From positions 29,638-93,637 of the forward strand of contig NZ_JAQGNX010000106.1 in NCBI RefSeq assembly GCF_028293835.1: a DNA stretch of 64,000 nt. The letters run 5' to 3'. Every line of letters starts with the position of its first letter. Within the stretch, counting starts at the first letter, position 1. Made by a program: the position numbers and the translations under genes. The notes under the pieces were generated by a model that was not told the origin of the DNA, searched no databases, and was given only the letters and a program-made list of their open reading frames with translations. Positions 9,478 through 16,717 of the stretch are shown here, piece after piece. The DNA is from Pseudomonas sp. (GTDB lineage Bacteria > Pseudomonadota > Gammaproteobacteria > Pseudomonadales > Pseudomonadaceae).

Positions 9478-9505
9478 TCGGCGTCGAGCCCTTCGCGAAT
9501 GGATT

Positions 9506-9529
9506 CGCCCCCACTGGTGGGGGCGTTTC
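9506..9529 (+). terminator. Rho-independent terminator after the hydrolase
   Basis: Stem CGCCCCCA-CTGG-TGGGGGCG followed by TTTCAT, 28 bases after the hydrolase stop. Confidence 0.8.
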
Positions 9530-9575
9530 ATCAATAACCATATGAAATATCAAATTTTTCGGCACTATCATTTTC

Positions 9576-9588
9576 AACGATGATCGTT
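9576..9588. promoter_or_regulatory. Inverted repeat AACGAT-G-ATCGTT upstream of repeat-protein gene 1
   Basis: Perfect 6-bp arms around a single base, 93 bases before the start codon and conserved in the second copy at 10269-10281. It is a candidate operator. TTGACT (9599) and TAGAAT (9626) follow, but their 21-base spacing is too long for a standard sigma-70 promoter. Confidence 0.4.
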
Positions 9589-9680
9589 ACCACTCGGATT
9601 GACTTCTTAATAAATCGCCACCGCGTAGAATCCAGTCCATACCCAGTTAAACAACTAAAAACACTCTCGGAGCAACTAAC

Positions 9681-9995
9681 ATGAAAACTTCAAAACTGAT
9701 CTTTGGCCTGGCTTTCTCGGTACTGGCTAGCAGCACTTTTGCTCTTCCGGCTTTTGCAGAAAATGGTTCGGCCCATACCAACGCCGTCCACGTAGCCGCT
9801 GATGGCGCTGACCACGTTGGTGCAAACCGCGTAGCAGCTGATGGCGCCGACCACGTAGGCGCAAACCGTGTAGCAGCTGATGGCGCTGATCATGTGGGTG
9901 CAAACCGCGTAGCAGCCGATGGTGCTGATCATGTGGGTGCAAACCGTGTAGCAGCCGATGGTGCTGATCATGTGGGTGCAAACCGCGTCAGCTAA
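9681..9995 (+). CDS. Small exported protein of five 13-residue repeats (VAADGADHVGANR)
   Basis: A 104-residue protein with a strong signal peptide (cleavage expected after ALPAFA, residue 26), a short linker (ENGSAHTNAVH) and five consecutive copies of VAADGADHVGANR ending in VS. Every unit is identical in amino acids, while the 39-bp DNA units differ only at synonymous positions. The mature protein is about 78 residues, rich in Ala, Asp, Gly and His, with no cysteine, so it is probably extended or a simple repeat solenoid in the periplasm or outside. I do not recognise a characterised family and assign no function. The periodic Asp/His could suit metal binding, but that is speculation. AGGAG-like site CGGAGCAA precedes the ATG. 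Confidence 0.88.
   Translation: MKTSKLIFGLAFSVLASSTFALPAFAENGSAHTNAVHVAADGADHVGANRVAADGADHVGANRVAADGADHVGANRVAADGADHVGANRVAADGADHVGANRVS
9792..9986 (+). repeat. Five in-frame 39-bp coding repeats
   Basis: Units start at 9792 and recur every 39 bases with no spacer. Differences between units are silent, for example GGCGCT/GGCGCC/GGTGCT for Gly-Ala and GACCAC/GATCAT for Asp-His. Confidence 0.95.
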
Positions 9996-10014
9996 TCGCT
10001 TTTAGTTTCCCTTC

Positions 10015-10035
10015 AGCCCGGCTTTTGCCGGGCTT
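10015..10035 (+). terminator. Terminator of repeat-protein gene 1
   Basis: Stem AGCCCGGC-TTTT-GCCGGGCT followed by TAATTTT. The same structure ends copy 2. Confidence 0.82.
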
Positions 10036-10083
10036 AATTTTGGGCGAAACAAAAGTACGCAGATGCAGTTGATCATTCTGTAG

Positions 10084-10247
10084 GAGCCATGGTTCTTTCA
10101 GGTAAACCGCGGTGCGCTTTTCCGAATAAATTCCATCTCACAGAATCTCGGCGGCCCTTAAAGCAATGAAGGTCCTGCGGCCCTGCTTTTTGATGAGGCA
10201 ACATCAAACGCACACGTTGCCGCCTGTTAGGTCTTTGAGAGCCAGCG
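10084..10247. other. 164-bp spacer between the duplicated segments
   Basis: No gene seen. The spacer begins as a REP element (GTAGGAGCC...) and contains a motif, ATGGTT...AGGTAAACCGCGG...AAATTC...CAC at 10089-10141, that recurs at 11066-11118 after the second copy. The spacer therefore probably arose from the original downstream flank. Confidence 0.6.
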
Positions 10248-10373
10248 TTTTTCGGCACTATCATTTTCAACGATGATCGTTACCACTCGGATTGACTTCT
10301 TAATAAATCGCCACCGCGTAGAATCCAGCCCATACCCAGTTAAACAACTAAAAACACTCTTGGAGCAACTAAC

Positions 10374-10766
10374 ATGAAAACTTCAAAACTGATCTTCGGC
10401 CTGGCTTTCTCGGTACTGGCCAGCAGCACTTTTGCTCTTCCGGCTTTCGCAGAAAATGGTTCGGCCCATACCAACGCCGTCCACGTAGCCGCTGATGGTG
10501 CAGACCATGTAGGTGCAAACCGGGTAGCCGCTGATGGTGCAGACCACGTTGGCGCAAACCGTGTAGCAGCTGATGGCGCTGATCACGTTGGCGCAAACCG
10601 TGTAGCCGCTGATGGTGCTGACCACGTTGGCGCAAACCGTGTAGCCGCTGATGGAGCCGACCACGTGGGTGCAAACCGTGTAGCCGCTGATGGTGCAGAC
10701 CACGTTGGCGCAAACCGTGTAGCCGCTGATGGTGCCGACCACGTGGGTGCAAACCGCGTCAGCTAA
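10374..10766 (+). CDS. Small exported protein of seven 13-residue repeats (paralogue of the gene at 9681)
   Basis: A 130-residue protein. The signal peptide and linker are identical in amino acids to the upstream paralogue, then come seven copies of VAADGADHVGANR and a terminal VS. The DNA units again vary only silently; units 2 and 6 are identical to each other. The two genes differ only in repeat number, which points to unit expansion or contraction by recombination or slippage while the peptide sequence is held constant. Each copy has its own upstream region and terminator, so they are probably transcribed independently. The function is unknown. Confidence 0.88.
   Translation: MKTSKLIFGLAFSVLASSTFALPAFAENGSAHTNAVHVAADGADHVGANRVAADGADHVGANRVAADGADHVGANRVAADGADHVGANRVAADGADHVGANRVAADGADHVGANRVAADGADHVGANRVS
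10485..10757 (+). repeat. Seven in-frame 39-bp coding repeats
   Basis: Contiguous 39-base units starting at 10485, all encoding VAADGADHVGANR. The absence of unique spacers rules out a CRISPR array. Confidence 0.95.
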
Positions 10767-10785
10767 TCGCTTTTAGTTTCCCTTC

Positions 10786-10806
10786 AGCCCGGCTTTTGCC
10801 GGGCTT
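10786..10806 (+). terminator. Terminator of repeat-protein gene 2
   Basis: AGCCCGGC-TTTT-GCCGGGCT with trailing T-rich sequence, identical to the terminator of copy 1. Confidence 0.82.
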
Positions 10807-10848
10807 AATTTTGGGCCAAACAAAAGTACGCAGATGCAGTTGATCATT

Positions 10849-10934
10849 CTGTAGATACTCTGTTGGCGATCAAACAGACGACGCGGCTTTTCCTGAGCAC
10901 CGGGTAGAGACCTTCGCCAACAAGGTGGCTCTTA
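10849..10934. repeat. Degenerate REPIN-like element
   Basis: CTGTAGATACTCTGTTGGCGA at left and TTCGCCAACAAGGTGGCTCTTA at right form weak inverted arms. The sequence just after it (GGCTCTTATCAAA...AACGCATAACTT) recurs near 18002-18027 after the MFS gene. Confidence 0.5.
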
Positions 10935-10968
10935 TCAAACAACGCATAACTTATTGACTTGAAATAAT

Positions 10969-11055
10969 CTGTAGGAGCTGTGTTTGCTGCGCGACAGCGC
11001 GACAGCGCGACAGCGCGACAGCGCGGCGTCGGAGACGTGGCGGAACCTCCTACAG
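10969..11055. repeat. REPIN-like element carrying a 4x 8-bp tandem repeat
   Basis: Left arm CTGTAGGAGCTG and right arm ACCTCCTACAG are inverted. Between them GCGACAGC is repeated four times without interruption (10991-11022) and is followed by GCGG. Nothing else gene-like is seen in 10767-11130. Confidence 0.65.
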
Positions 11056-11130
11056 ATTCATCGCAATGGTTTTACAGGTAAACCGCGGAACCTTTTTCCC
11101 GGTTAAATTCGATCCCACGGTAAACCGGCC

Positions 11131-12831
11131 TTACCGCGCCAGCACCATTGCGAAGTACCCAAACACCGTCAGTAAAATCCCTGATACCGCATATGCCACT
11201 GGAAAGCCGATCCAGGGCACGGTGCTGTCGATTTCTTTTGCGGCTTCGCGGGCTGGGCCTGAGTGACTGCGGGCGCCAGCGACGCCGCCCATGAGAATGG
11301 CGGGGTTAATCTTGAACAGGTGAAAACCGATAGCCCAGACGATAAACGGTGGAATTGTACAGGCCACGAACCCCAGCCCGAATATCTTCAGGGCAATCAT
11401 TGCACTCAATTGCGACACAAGACTGGCCCCGGCGTTGACGCCAACAATGGCGACGAAAAAGATCAGGCCCATGTCTTCCAGGATATTGCGCGCCGCGTTA
11501 GGTGTGTTGCCAAAGAAGCGCACCCGTGACACCAGGGACGACACGATTATTCCCGAAACCAGCAAACCACCGGCGTTACCCAAGCCCACCGATGCGCCGA
11601 ACGCCGGCACTTGCACCAGACCGATCAACAAGCCCAACACCATGCCCAACGATAAGGTCAGCAAGTCGGTGGCGGTGCTGGGGCGACCGGCTTTACCGAG
11701 AATCGCGGTGGCCTTGTCGATGGCACTGCGCAGCCCAATCAGGTGCAGCACGTCCATGCGCTGCAAGCGAGTTTCCAAACCCACGGTCAACGGTGCTCCA
11801 CCGCGTTCGATGCCCAGCAGTTGCACCTGGCCGGCAATTGAAGAACTGCTGAATTCCTTCAGCACTTTACCGATAGCATCACGATGGGTGACCAAAATCT
11901 CGGCTTCGTCCAATGGGATATTCAGTGCGCGTGCGTCCGGCACCTCTGGTCCGATCAGGCCCATGTGGTCGGTCAAGACATCAAGGCTGCCGCCCAACGC
12001 GATCACATCACCCACTTGCAACACCAGACTTGGATCCGCGCCCAACAACTGGGTGCCGCGCTCGACGTTCTCAATCTGGTATTGGGCGAAGCGCTGGCGA
12101 AACTGGCTGATGGTTTGTCCGTTCAGCGCTGGGTTGACCAGTCGATAAGCACGCAAGTCAAAAGGACGATAACCACTGAGGCCAGCGTCGTCGACGTTCG
12201 GTACGCCGTGTTCGATCTCATATTCCTTGGCTGCCTTGCGCGCGTCCACACCCCACCAACGCGGCAAGTATTTGCAGATCAGGATGATCCCGACGGTGCC
12301 CCAGATGTACGTGATGCCGTACGACAAGGCGATCATCGCGGTGGCAGCCGCTGCCGTGGTGCCCGGTGGAAGCGGCACGACACCGGAAGTAATCGCTTGC
12401 TCTGCCGAACCGATGGCCGCCGACATGGTTTGCGAACCGGCGAGAATGCCGCCCGCAGCGCCGACTGGCAGCGACAGCAAACGCGTGCCGAGCACGACGA
12501 TTCCCAAACCGAGGAATGACGACAAAATAGCCAAAAAGGTGAACTTGAGTCCATCGCCCTTCAGGCTGTTGATAAACGATGGTCCGACGCGCAGGCCGAC
12601 GCCGTACATGAACAGGTAATAAAACAGACTCTTGGTGAAGCTATCAAGCTCCAAATGCACGCCATACGCCGCGGCCCAGGAGGCTATCGCGCAGCCAATG
12701 ACGATGGCCGCCGCTACTGCACCGAGGCCGTAGCCCTTGATGCTGCCACGACCGACCCATACGGACAGGCCAACTACCAGAAACAACAGAATGTAAGGGT
12801 TGCTCTGCAGAAATGTCAGAAATGCAATCAC
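11131..12831 (-). CDS. AspT/YidE-type amino-acid antiporter
   Basis: A 566-residue protein with two blocks of membrane segments (about 1-190 and 390-566) flanking a cytoplasmic region with two TrkA-C-like domains (VNPALNGQTISQF..., LDEAEILVTHRDA...). Duplicated GGxxxGSxT-type motifs are visible (GGILAGSQTMSAAIG and GGVAGARSHSGPA). This is the layout of the aspartate:alanine exchanger family. It starts at a GTG at 12831, 73 bases after glutamate decarboxylase, so it probably exchanges glutamate for GABA, taking the role GadC has in enterobacteria. That substrate is inferred from context only; aspartate/alanine exchange remains possible. Confidence 0.85.
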   Translation of the reverse strand: MIAFLTFLQSNPYILLFLVVGLSVWVGRGSIKGYGLGAVAAAIVIGCAIASWAAAYGVHLELDSFTKSLFYYLFMYGVGLRVGPSFINSLKGDGLKFTFLAILSSFLGLGIVVLGTRLLSLPVGAAGGILAGSQTMSAAIGSAEQAITSGVVPLPPGTTAAAATAMIALSYGITYIWGTVGIILICKYLPRWWGVDARKAAKEYEIEHGVPNVDDAGLSGYRPFDLRAYRLVNPALNGQTISQFRQRFAQYQIENVERGTQLLGADPSLVLQVGDVIALGGSLDVLTDHMGLIGPEVPDARALNIPLDEAEILVTHRDAIGKVLKEFSSSSIAGQVQLLGIERGGAPLTVGLETRLQRMDVLHLIGLRSAIDKATAILGKAGRPSTATDLLTLSLGMVLGLLIGLVQVPAFGASVGLGNAGGLLVSGIIVSSLVSRVRFFGNTPNAARNILEDMGLIFFVAIVGVNAGASLVSQLSAMIALKIFGLGFVACTIPPFIVWAIGFHLFKINPAILMGGVAGARSHSGPAREAAKEIDSTVPWIGFPVAYAVSGILLTVFGYFAMVLAR

Positions 12832-12867
12832 TGTGGCCTCGCACCTTGGGATGAAGCGCTATGAACA

Positions 12868-12888
12868 CCGGGCAAACGATTTGCCCGG
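12868..12888 (-). other. Intercistronic hairpin between decarboxylase and antiporter
   Basis: A perfect 9-bp stem CCGGGCAAA / TTTGCCCGG with a 3-base loop sits between the two cistrons. No T-run follows on the coding strand, so it is more likely an mRNA-stabilising or attenuating hairpin than a full terminator. Confidence 0.5.
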
Positions 12889-12904
12889 CGGGGTTTGAGG
12901 TGGT

Positions 12905-14320
12905 TTAGAGGGCGCTGATAGGGTCAGCCGACTCGGCGCCGTGGTTGAAGCTCGGCCCCGCATCTGACACCAGCACTGGATTTTTTTGCAGGAAGGCGAT
13001 GGCTTTGCGCAGGTCATCCAGCAACAGGCCGATCAGATCTCGACTGACGCCATGGCGGATCAGCACGCGCTGCACAACGATCTCCTGACGGTCAGAAGGC
13101 AGTGGGTAGGACGCAATCTGCCAACCGCGCATGCGTACGCGCTCCGACAGGTCATACAGGCTGAAACCGTGGTCGATTCCGTCTTTGAGCTTGTAACAAA
13201 CGGCCGGCAGACCGTCCTTGCCGTCGTAGACCAACTCCAACGGACCGAGGCGGGTGACTTCAGTCGCCAGCCACTGCGCGGTGTCCGAACAGGCTTGTTG
13301 GATGCGCGTATAACCGTCGCGACCCAAGCGTAGAAAGTTGTAGTACTGGGCAATGATTTCACCGCCTGGACGGCTGAAATTCAGGGCAAAGGTGGCCATG
13401 TTGCCGCCCAGATAATCGACGTAGAAGATCAGTTCTTCAGGCAGATCAGCTTTCGAGCTCCAAATGATCCAGCCCACCCCCAGCGGTGCGAGGCCGTATT
13501 TATGGCCCGACGCGTTGATCGACTTGACCCGCTCGATCTGGAAGTCCCATTTCAATTCTTGCTGAATAAACGGGGCGATAAAACCGCCGCTGGCCGCGTC
13601 CACGTGAATCGGAATGTTCAATCCCAGATCGCGCTGCATGGCATCCAGTTCGGCTGCCAGCGCCGCGACCGGTTCGTAGATCCCGGTAAAGGTCACGCCC
13701 AAGGTGGCAATGACACCAATAGTGTTCTCGTCGCAATACGCCCGCAGATCGGCTGGCTGTAAGCCCAACGCGTCACCGCGCAACGGTACTTCGCGGATTT
13801 CCACGTCGAAATAACGGGCAAACTTTTTCCAGCAAATCTGTACAGGGCCACAGACGAAGTTGGGCTTATCAGTTGGCAAGCCGGCGTCTTCGCGAAGTTT
13901 TTTCCAGTTCCACTTCAACGCGAGTCCACCCAACATCGCTGCTTCGCTGGAGCCAGTCGTGGAGCAGCCCACGGTCTGCCAGGACTTGGGCGCGTGCCAC
14001 AGGTCAGCAATGATGTGCACGCAGCGGTTTTCGATCTCCGCGGTTTGCGGGTATTCGTCCTTGTCGATCATGTTTTTGTCGAGGGCATCAGCCATCAGTT
14101 TCTGCACTTCGGGTTCGACCCAAGTGGTGCAGAACGTCGCCAGGTTTTGCCGGGAGTTGCCGTCAAGCAACAATTCGTCGCGGACCAGGTTGTATGCGGC
14201 CGAAGGGGCGGTTGAATGGTCAGGCAGCCGATACTTGGGCAGGCGTCGCTGCGACGTGCCGCTGGAATAAACGTCTTCAATAGCGTCGTCACGGGTTTCA
14301 GCGGTTTGGTGAAGTGCCAT
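12905..14320 (-). CDS. gadB: Glutamate decarboxylase (PLP-dependent)
   Basis: A 471-residue protein, near the 466 of E. coli GadB. The PLP lysine is in SINASGHKYGLAPLG (Lys274) and other group II decarboxylase features are present (GCSTTGSSEAAMLGG, HVDAASGGFIAPF, DYLGGNMATFALNFSRPG). It converts glutamate to GABA and CO2 and consumes a cytoplasmic proton. I chose the ATG at 14320 over an in-frame TTG three codons earlier. With the antiporter downstream it forms a two-gene unit for acid tolerance and/or GABA production. The divergent region upstream carries an Anr/FNR-like box at 14469. Confidence 0.93.
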   Translation of the reverse strand: MALHQTAETRDDAIEDVYSSGTSQRRLPKYRLPDHSTAPSAAYNLVRDELLLDGNSRQNLATFCTTWVEPEVQKLMADALDKNMIDKDEYPQTAEIENRCVHIIADLWHAPKSWQTVGCSTTGSSEAAMLGGLALKWNWKKLREDAGLPTDKPNFVCGPVQICWKKFARYFDVEIREVPLRGDALGLQPADLRAYCDENTIGVIATLGVTFTGIYEPVAALAAELDAMQRDLGLNIPIHVDAASGGFIAPFIQQELKWDFQIERVKSINASGHKYGLAPLGVGWIIWSSKADLPEELIFYVDYLGGNMATFALNFSRPGGEIIAQYYNFLRLGRDGYTRIQQACSDTAQWLATEVTRLGPLELVYDGKDGLPAVCYKLKDGIDHGFSLYDLSERVRMRGWQIASYPLPSDRQEIVVQRVLIRHGVSRDLIGLLLDDLRKAIAFLQKNPVLVSDAGPSFNHGAESADPISAL

Positions 14321-14468
14321 GGAATCCAACTCTGAAAGATGTGGGAAAGGCCAGGATCATCGTCGCCAGGTGCGCCGTGGGTTTTAGCCAGTGAGGCGGC
14401 GGCGTACGTGAGCAAATGCAATGCGTAACTAACCCGTGTGACCCTACGCGCAATCGGCCGCGCCTTTA

Positions 14469-14482
14469 TTGATTCAGATCAT
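14469..14482. promoter_or_regulatory. Anr/FNR-like box in the gadB-pdxA divergent region
   Basis: TTGAT-TCAG-ATCAT matches the Anr/FNR consensus TTGAT-N4-ATCAA at 9 of 10 fixed positions. It lies 149 bases upstream of gadB and 204 upstream of the pdxA-like gene, in a 365-bp divergent gap without genes (14321-14685). Confidence 0.45.
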
Positions 14483-14685
14483 TGGAAGTGCTGTGCAAGG
14501 GGCTGAGGTCAGGCGCGATCCGTTGGAACCTCGCTCAAATCACGGTCCGTGAATGCCCGCGCCACGTTTTGCGCCTTGAACGCGCTGGGGGTGCGCCTAG
14601 GATGGGGTCAAGAGCTGCAGCGCAACTGCGCCAGCACGTCGCAACACGACCCGATAAGAATAATAAGCAGATAGGAGAACACCTG

Positions 14686-15699
14686 ATGAAGCCGTTGATT
14701 GGTCTTATGCTGGGTGATGTAACCGGCATTGGCCCCGAGTTGGTCGCCAAATTATTGTCTACGCCCCAGGCACGTGAACGGGCGGACGTTGTGATTATTG
14801 GCGATGCCCGGGTACTCGAACTCGGCATGCGCGATGCCGGGTTGAAAATTCCCTATCAAATCATTACGCGCCTTAACCAGGCCGATCATAGCCAGGCGGC
14901 AGTGCCGCTGATGGATCTGCATAACGTTGACCCTGGGTTGTTTGAGCGGGGGCTGGTGAACGCCGAGTCTGGTCGGTTGACCGGTGAAACCCTGAAAATC
15001 ATGACCGATTTGGCCCTGGAGGGTGAGCTGGACGGCATTTGTTTTGCGCCCCTGAACAAGGCCGGCTTGCACCGTGGCGGCTGGAACTATCACGATGAAC
15101 ACCAGATGTTCGCGGCCTGGACCGGGCACGTCGGGTATTTCGGCGAAGTAAACATCATCCCGCAGTTCTCGACCTTTCGCGTCACGTCCCACGTGGCGTT
15201 GCGCAAAGCGGTGGACATGGTGCAACCGGACCGCATCGAAGGTGCGTTACAACTGGCCCACGACACCCTGCGTGCCCTCGGCAACAGCGCGCCGCGTATC
15301 GGCGTGGCAGCGCTTAACCCCCATGGTGGAGAAAACGGACTGTTCGGTGACGAAGAGATCACGATCATCCGGCCGACCCTGGAAGCCTTGCGCCTTAAAG
15401 GGTTGGCCTGCGAGGGGCCATTTCCGTCCGACACGGTATTTATCAAGGCGCGTAATGGTGATTTCGACGCGGTGGTGATCATGTACCACGACCAAGGCCA
15501 GATCGCGACCAAGCTGCTGGGCTTCTCCTCGGGTGTAACCCTCACCGGCGGCCTAAAAACCGTGTATGCCACACCTGCCCACGGTGTGGCATACGACATC
15601 GTCGGCAAAGGCATCGCCGATGTGGGTGCCATGGCCGCAGCATTTCGGGTCGCCACCGATAACGCTGCTGCGCGCAAACACAAGGCGCTGCAGGTCTAG
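14686..15699 (+). CDS. PdxA2-like four-carbon acid-phosphate dehydrogenase
   Basis: A 337-residue PdxA-fold dehydrogenase. The start ATG follows ATAGGAGAACACCTG; the upstream extension of the frame has no homologous character. Family motifs include GDVTGIGPELVAK, the metal-binding region NYHDEHQMFAAW, the HPHGGENG-like ALNPHGGENGLFGDEE and MYHDQGQIATKLLGF. Classical PdxA makes 3-amino-2-oxopropyl phosphate in pyridoxal phosphate synthesis. Versions outside that pathway (PdxA2) oxidise and decarboxylate 4-phospho-threonate or -erythronate. Location in a catabolic cluster with a hydrolase and an MFS carrier, and no ksgA/surA neighbours, favours the PdxA2 type. No DUF1537 kinase is visible, so the pathway is uncertain. 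Confidence 0.82.
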   Translation: MKPLIGLMLGDVTGIGPELVAKLLSTPQARERADVVIIGDARVLELGMRDAGLKIPYQIITRLNQADHSQAAVPLMDLHNVDPGLFERGLVNAESGRLTGETLKIMTDLALEGELDGICFAPLNKAGLHRGGWNYHDEHQMFAAWTGHVGYFGEVNIIPQFSTFRVTSHVALRKAVDMVQPDRIEGALQLAHDTLRALGNSAPRIGVAALNPHGGENGLFGDEEITIIRPTLEALRLKGLACEGPFPSDTVFIKARNGDFDAVVIMYHDQGQIATKLLGFSSGVTLTGGLKTVYATPAHGVAYDIVGKGIADVGAMAAAFRVATDNAAARKHKALQV

Positions 15700-15751
15700 A
15701 ACGGTCAGGCTCAATAATCTCAATAATAAGAAAGCAAGCGAGGCAAACGCT

Positions 15752-16630
15752 ATGTTCGAGAATTTCAAAAAAACCATGGTCAAAACCAGCGGTGCAGAAA
15801 TTGTCACGGTCGTCGGCGGCGAAGGGCCACCATTGCTGTTGATGCACGGCAACCCATTCAATCACCTGTCCTGGCACAAGATCGCACCGCGCCTGGCGCA
15901 AGACTTCACCGTGGTCTGCACTGACCTGCGCGGTTACGGCGACAGCTCGAAACCGGCGGGCGGCGGTGATCACTCGGACTATTCGTTCCGCTCCATGGCT
16001 CAGGATCAGGTGGAAGTCATGCAGTCCCTGGGCTTCGATACATTCAACGCTGCTGGCCATGACCGGGGTGCACGAGTATTGCACCGGATGTGCCTGGACC
16101 ACGGCGACACGGTGCTGAAAGCCGGTTTCGTGGACATGTTGCCGCAGCACCATCTGCTGAACAACGTGACCCGTCAGTGGGCGAAGTTCTCCTGGCATTG
16201 GTTCTTCATGACCCAGGATGCGCCCACGCCAGAAAGGATGATGGACGCCGATCCGGAGTTCTTCATTTTGCGCAAGTTGTCCAAAACCGATCAAGGCACC
16301 CGGTTTTTCGGTCCGGAGGCCTTGGCTGATTACATCCGTTGCATCAAGAACCCGGCCACCACCCACGCCATGTGTGAAGACTATCGCGCCACGTTCGGCA
16401 TCGATCTGGACATGGACACCGTGGACTTCGAGGCAGGGCGTCGGGTGGAAAACCCTTCGCTGATCCTCTGGGGCGAAAAAGGCGGCGTCGGTCGCAACCA
16501 CGACGCCGCAGAAATCTGGAGCCGCTACGCCAACAACATTGTGCAGACGGCCACAGTGCCCTCCGGGCATTACTTGCAGGAAGAGTGTCCAGACGAGACT
16601 TACGAGGTGTTGAGTAACTTCTTCAAGTAA
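15752..16630 (+). CDS. Haloacetate (fluoroacetate) dehalogenase-like alpha/beta hydrolase
   Basis: A 292-residue protein. Positions match the known fluoroacetate dehalogenase active site almost one for one: nucleophile Asp104 with carboxylate-binding Arg105 and Arg108 (GHDRGARVLHR), acid Asp128 (GFVDML), halide-binding His149-Trp150 (SWHWFF) and Tyr211 (CEDYRA), and base His273 (PSGHYLQEE). The family hydrolyses C-F or C-Cl bonds of haloacetates to glycolate. An Asp nucleophile also occurs in epoxide hydrolases, but the HW pair and the Arg-x-x-Arg clamp favour dehalogenase. ATG 15752 is used; it begins 52 bases after the PdxA2-like gene. Sequence conservation alone does not prove defluorination. 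Confidence 0.83.
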   Translation: MFENFKKTMVKTSGAEIVTVVGGEGPPLLLMHGNPFNHLSWHKIAPRLAQDFTVVCTDLRGYGDSSKPAGGGDHSDYSFRSMAQDQVEVMQSLGFDTFNAAGHDRGARVLHRMCLDHGDTVLKAGFVDMLPQHHLLNNVTRQWAKFSWHWFFMTQDAPTPERMMDADPEFFILRKLSKTDQGTRFFGPEALADYIRCIKNPATTHAMCEDYRATFGIDLDMDTVDFEAGRRVENPSLILWGEKGGVGRNHDAAEIWSRYANNIVQTATVPSGHYLQEECPDETYEVLSNFFK

Positions 16631-16664
16631 GAGAGGCCAGTTAAGTCAGTAAGCCTGCGCGACA

Positions 16665-16687
16665 CAGGCGGTCTTCGCGGCCGCCTG
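16665..16687 (+). other. Intercistronic hairpin before the MFS gene
   Basis: CAGGCGG / CCGCCTG form a perfect 7-bp stem with a 9-base loop, 34 bases after the dehalogenase stop. No T-run follows, so readthrough into the transporter is expected. Confidence 0.45.
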
Positions 16688-16717
16688 CCCACTACAACTA
16701 TAAGAACGGTGGAAAAA

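Larger units (their letters stand above)
9555..10083. repeat. Tandem duplication, copy 1 (promoter + repeat-protein gene + terminator)
   Basis: This segment is repeated almost identically at 10248-10854. Upstream of the genes the offset is a constant 693 bases; downstream it is 771, the difference being exactly two 39-bp coding repeats. The copy includes the 5' region, the whole gene, the terminator and the first bases of a REP element (CTGTAG). The few differences seen outside the repeats (for example AGTCC/AGCCC and CTCGG/CTTGG upstream) suggest a recent duplication. Confidence 0.93.
10248..10854. repeat. Tandem duplication, copy 2
   Basis: Counterpart of 9555-10083, with the same upstream region, gene and terminator, and two more coding repeats. 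The boundaries are the last matching bases on each side (TTTTTCGGCACTATC at left, CATTCTGTAG at right). Confidence 0.93.

Noticed and set aside
9690..10752. Long open frames on the minus strand opposite the repeat-protein genes (His/Arg/Gly-rich or Ile/Cys-rich repeats).
   Set aside because: They are by-products of the 39-bp repeat period, have no ribosome site or signal, and their codon differences are not silent.
9792..10757. CRISPR-like array suggested by regularly spaced 39-bp repeats.
   Set aside because: Units are contiguous without spacers, in frame and encode an exported peptide; no cas genes are near.
15542..16570. A 342-residue frame on the minus strand opposite the dehalogenase gene.
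   Set aside because: It lies fully antisense to a gene with complete catalytic residues and has no recognisable domain.
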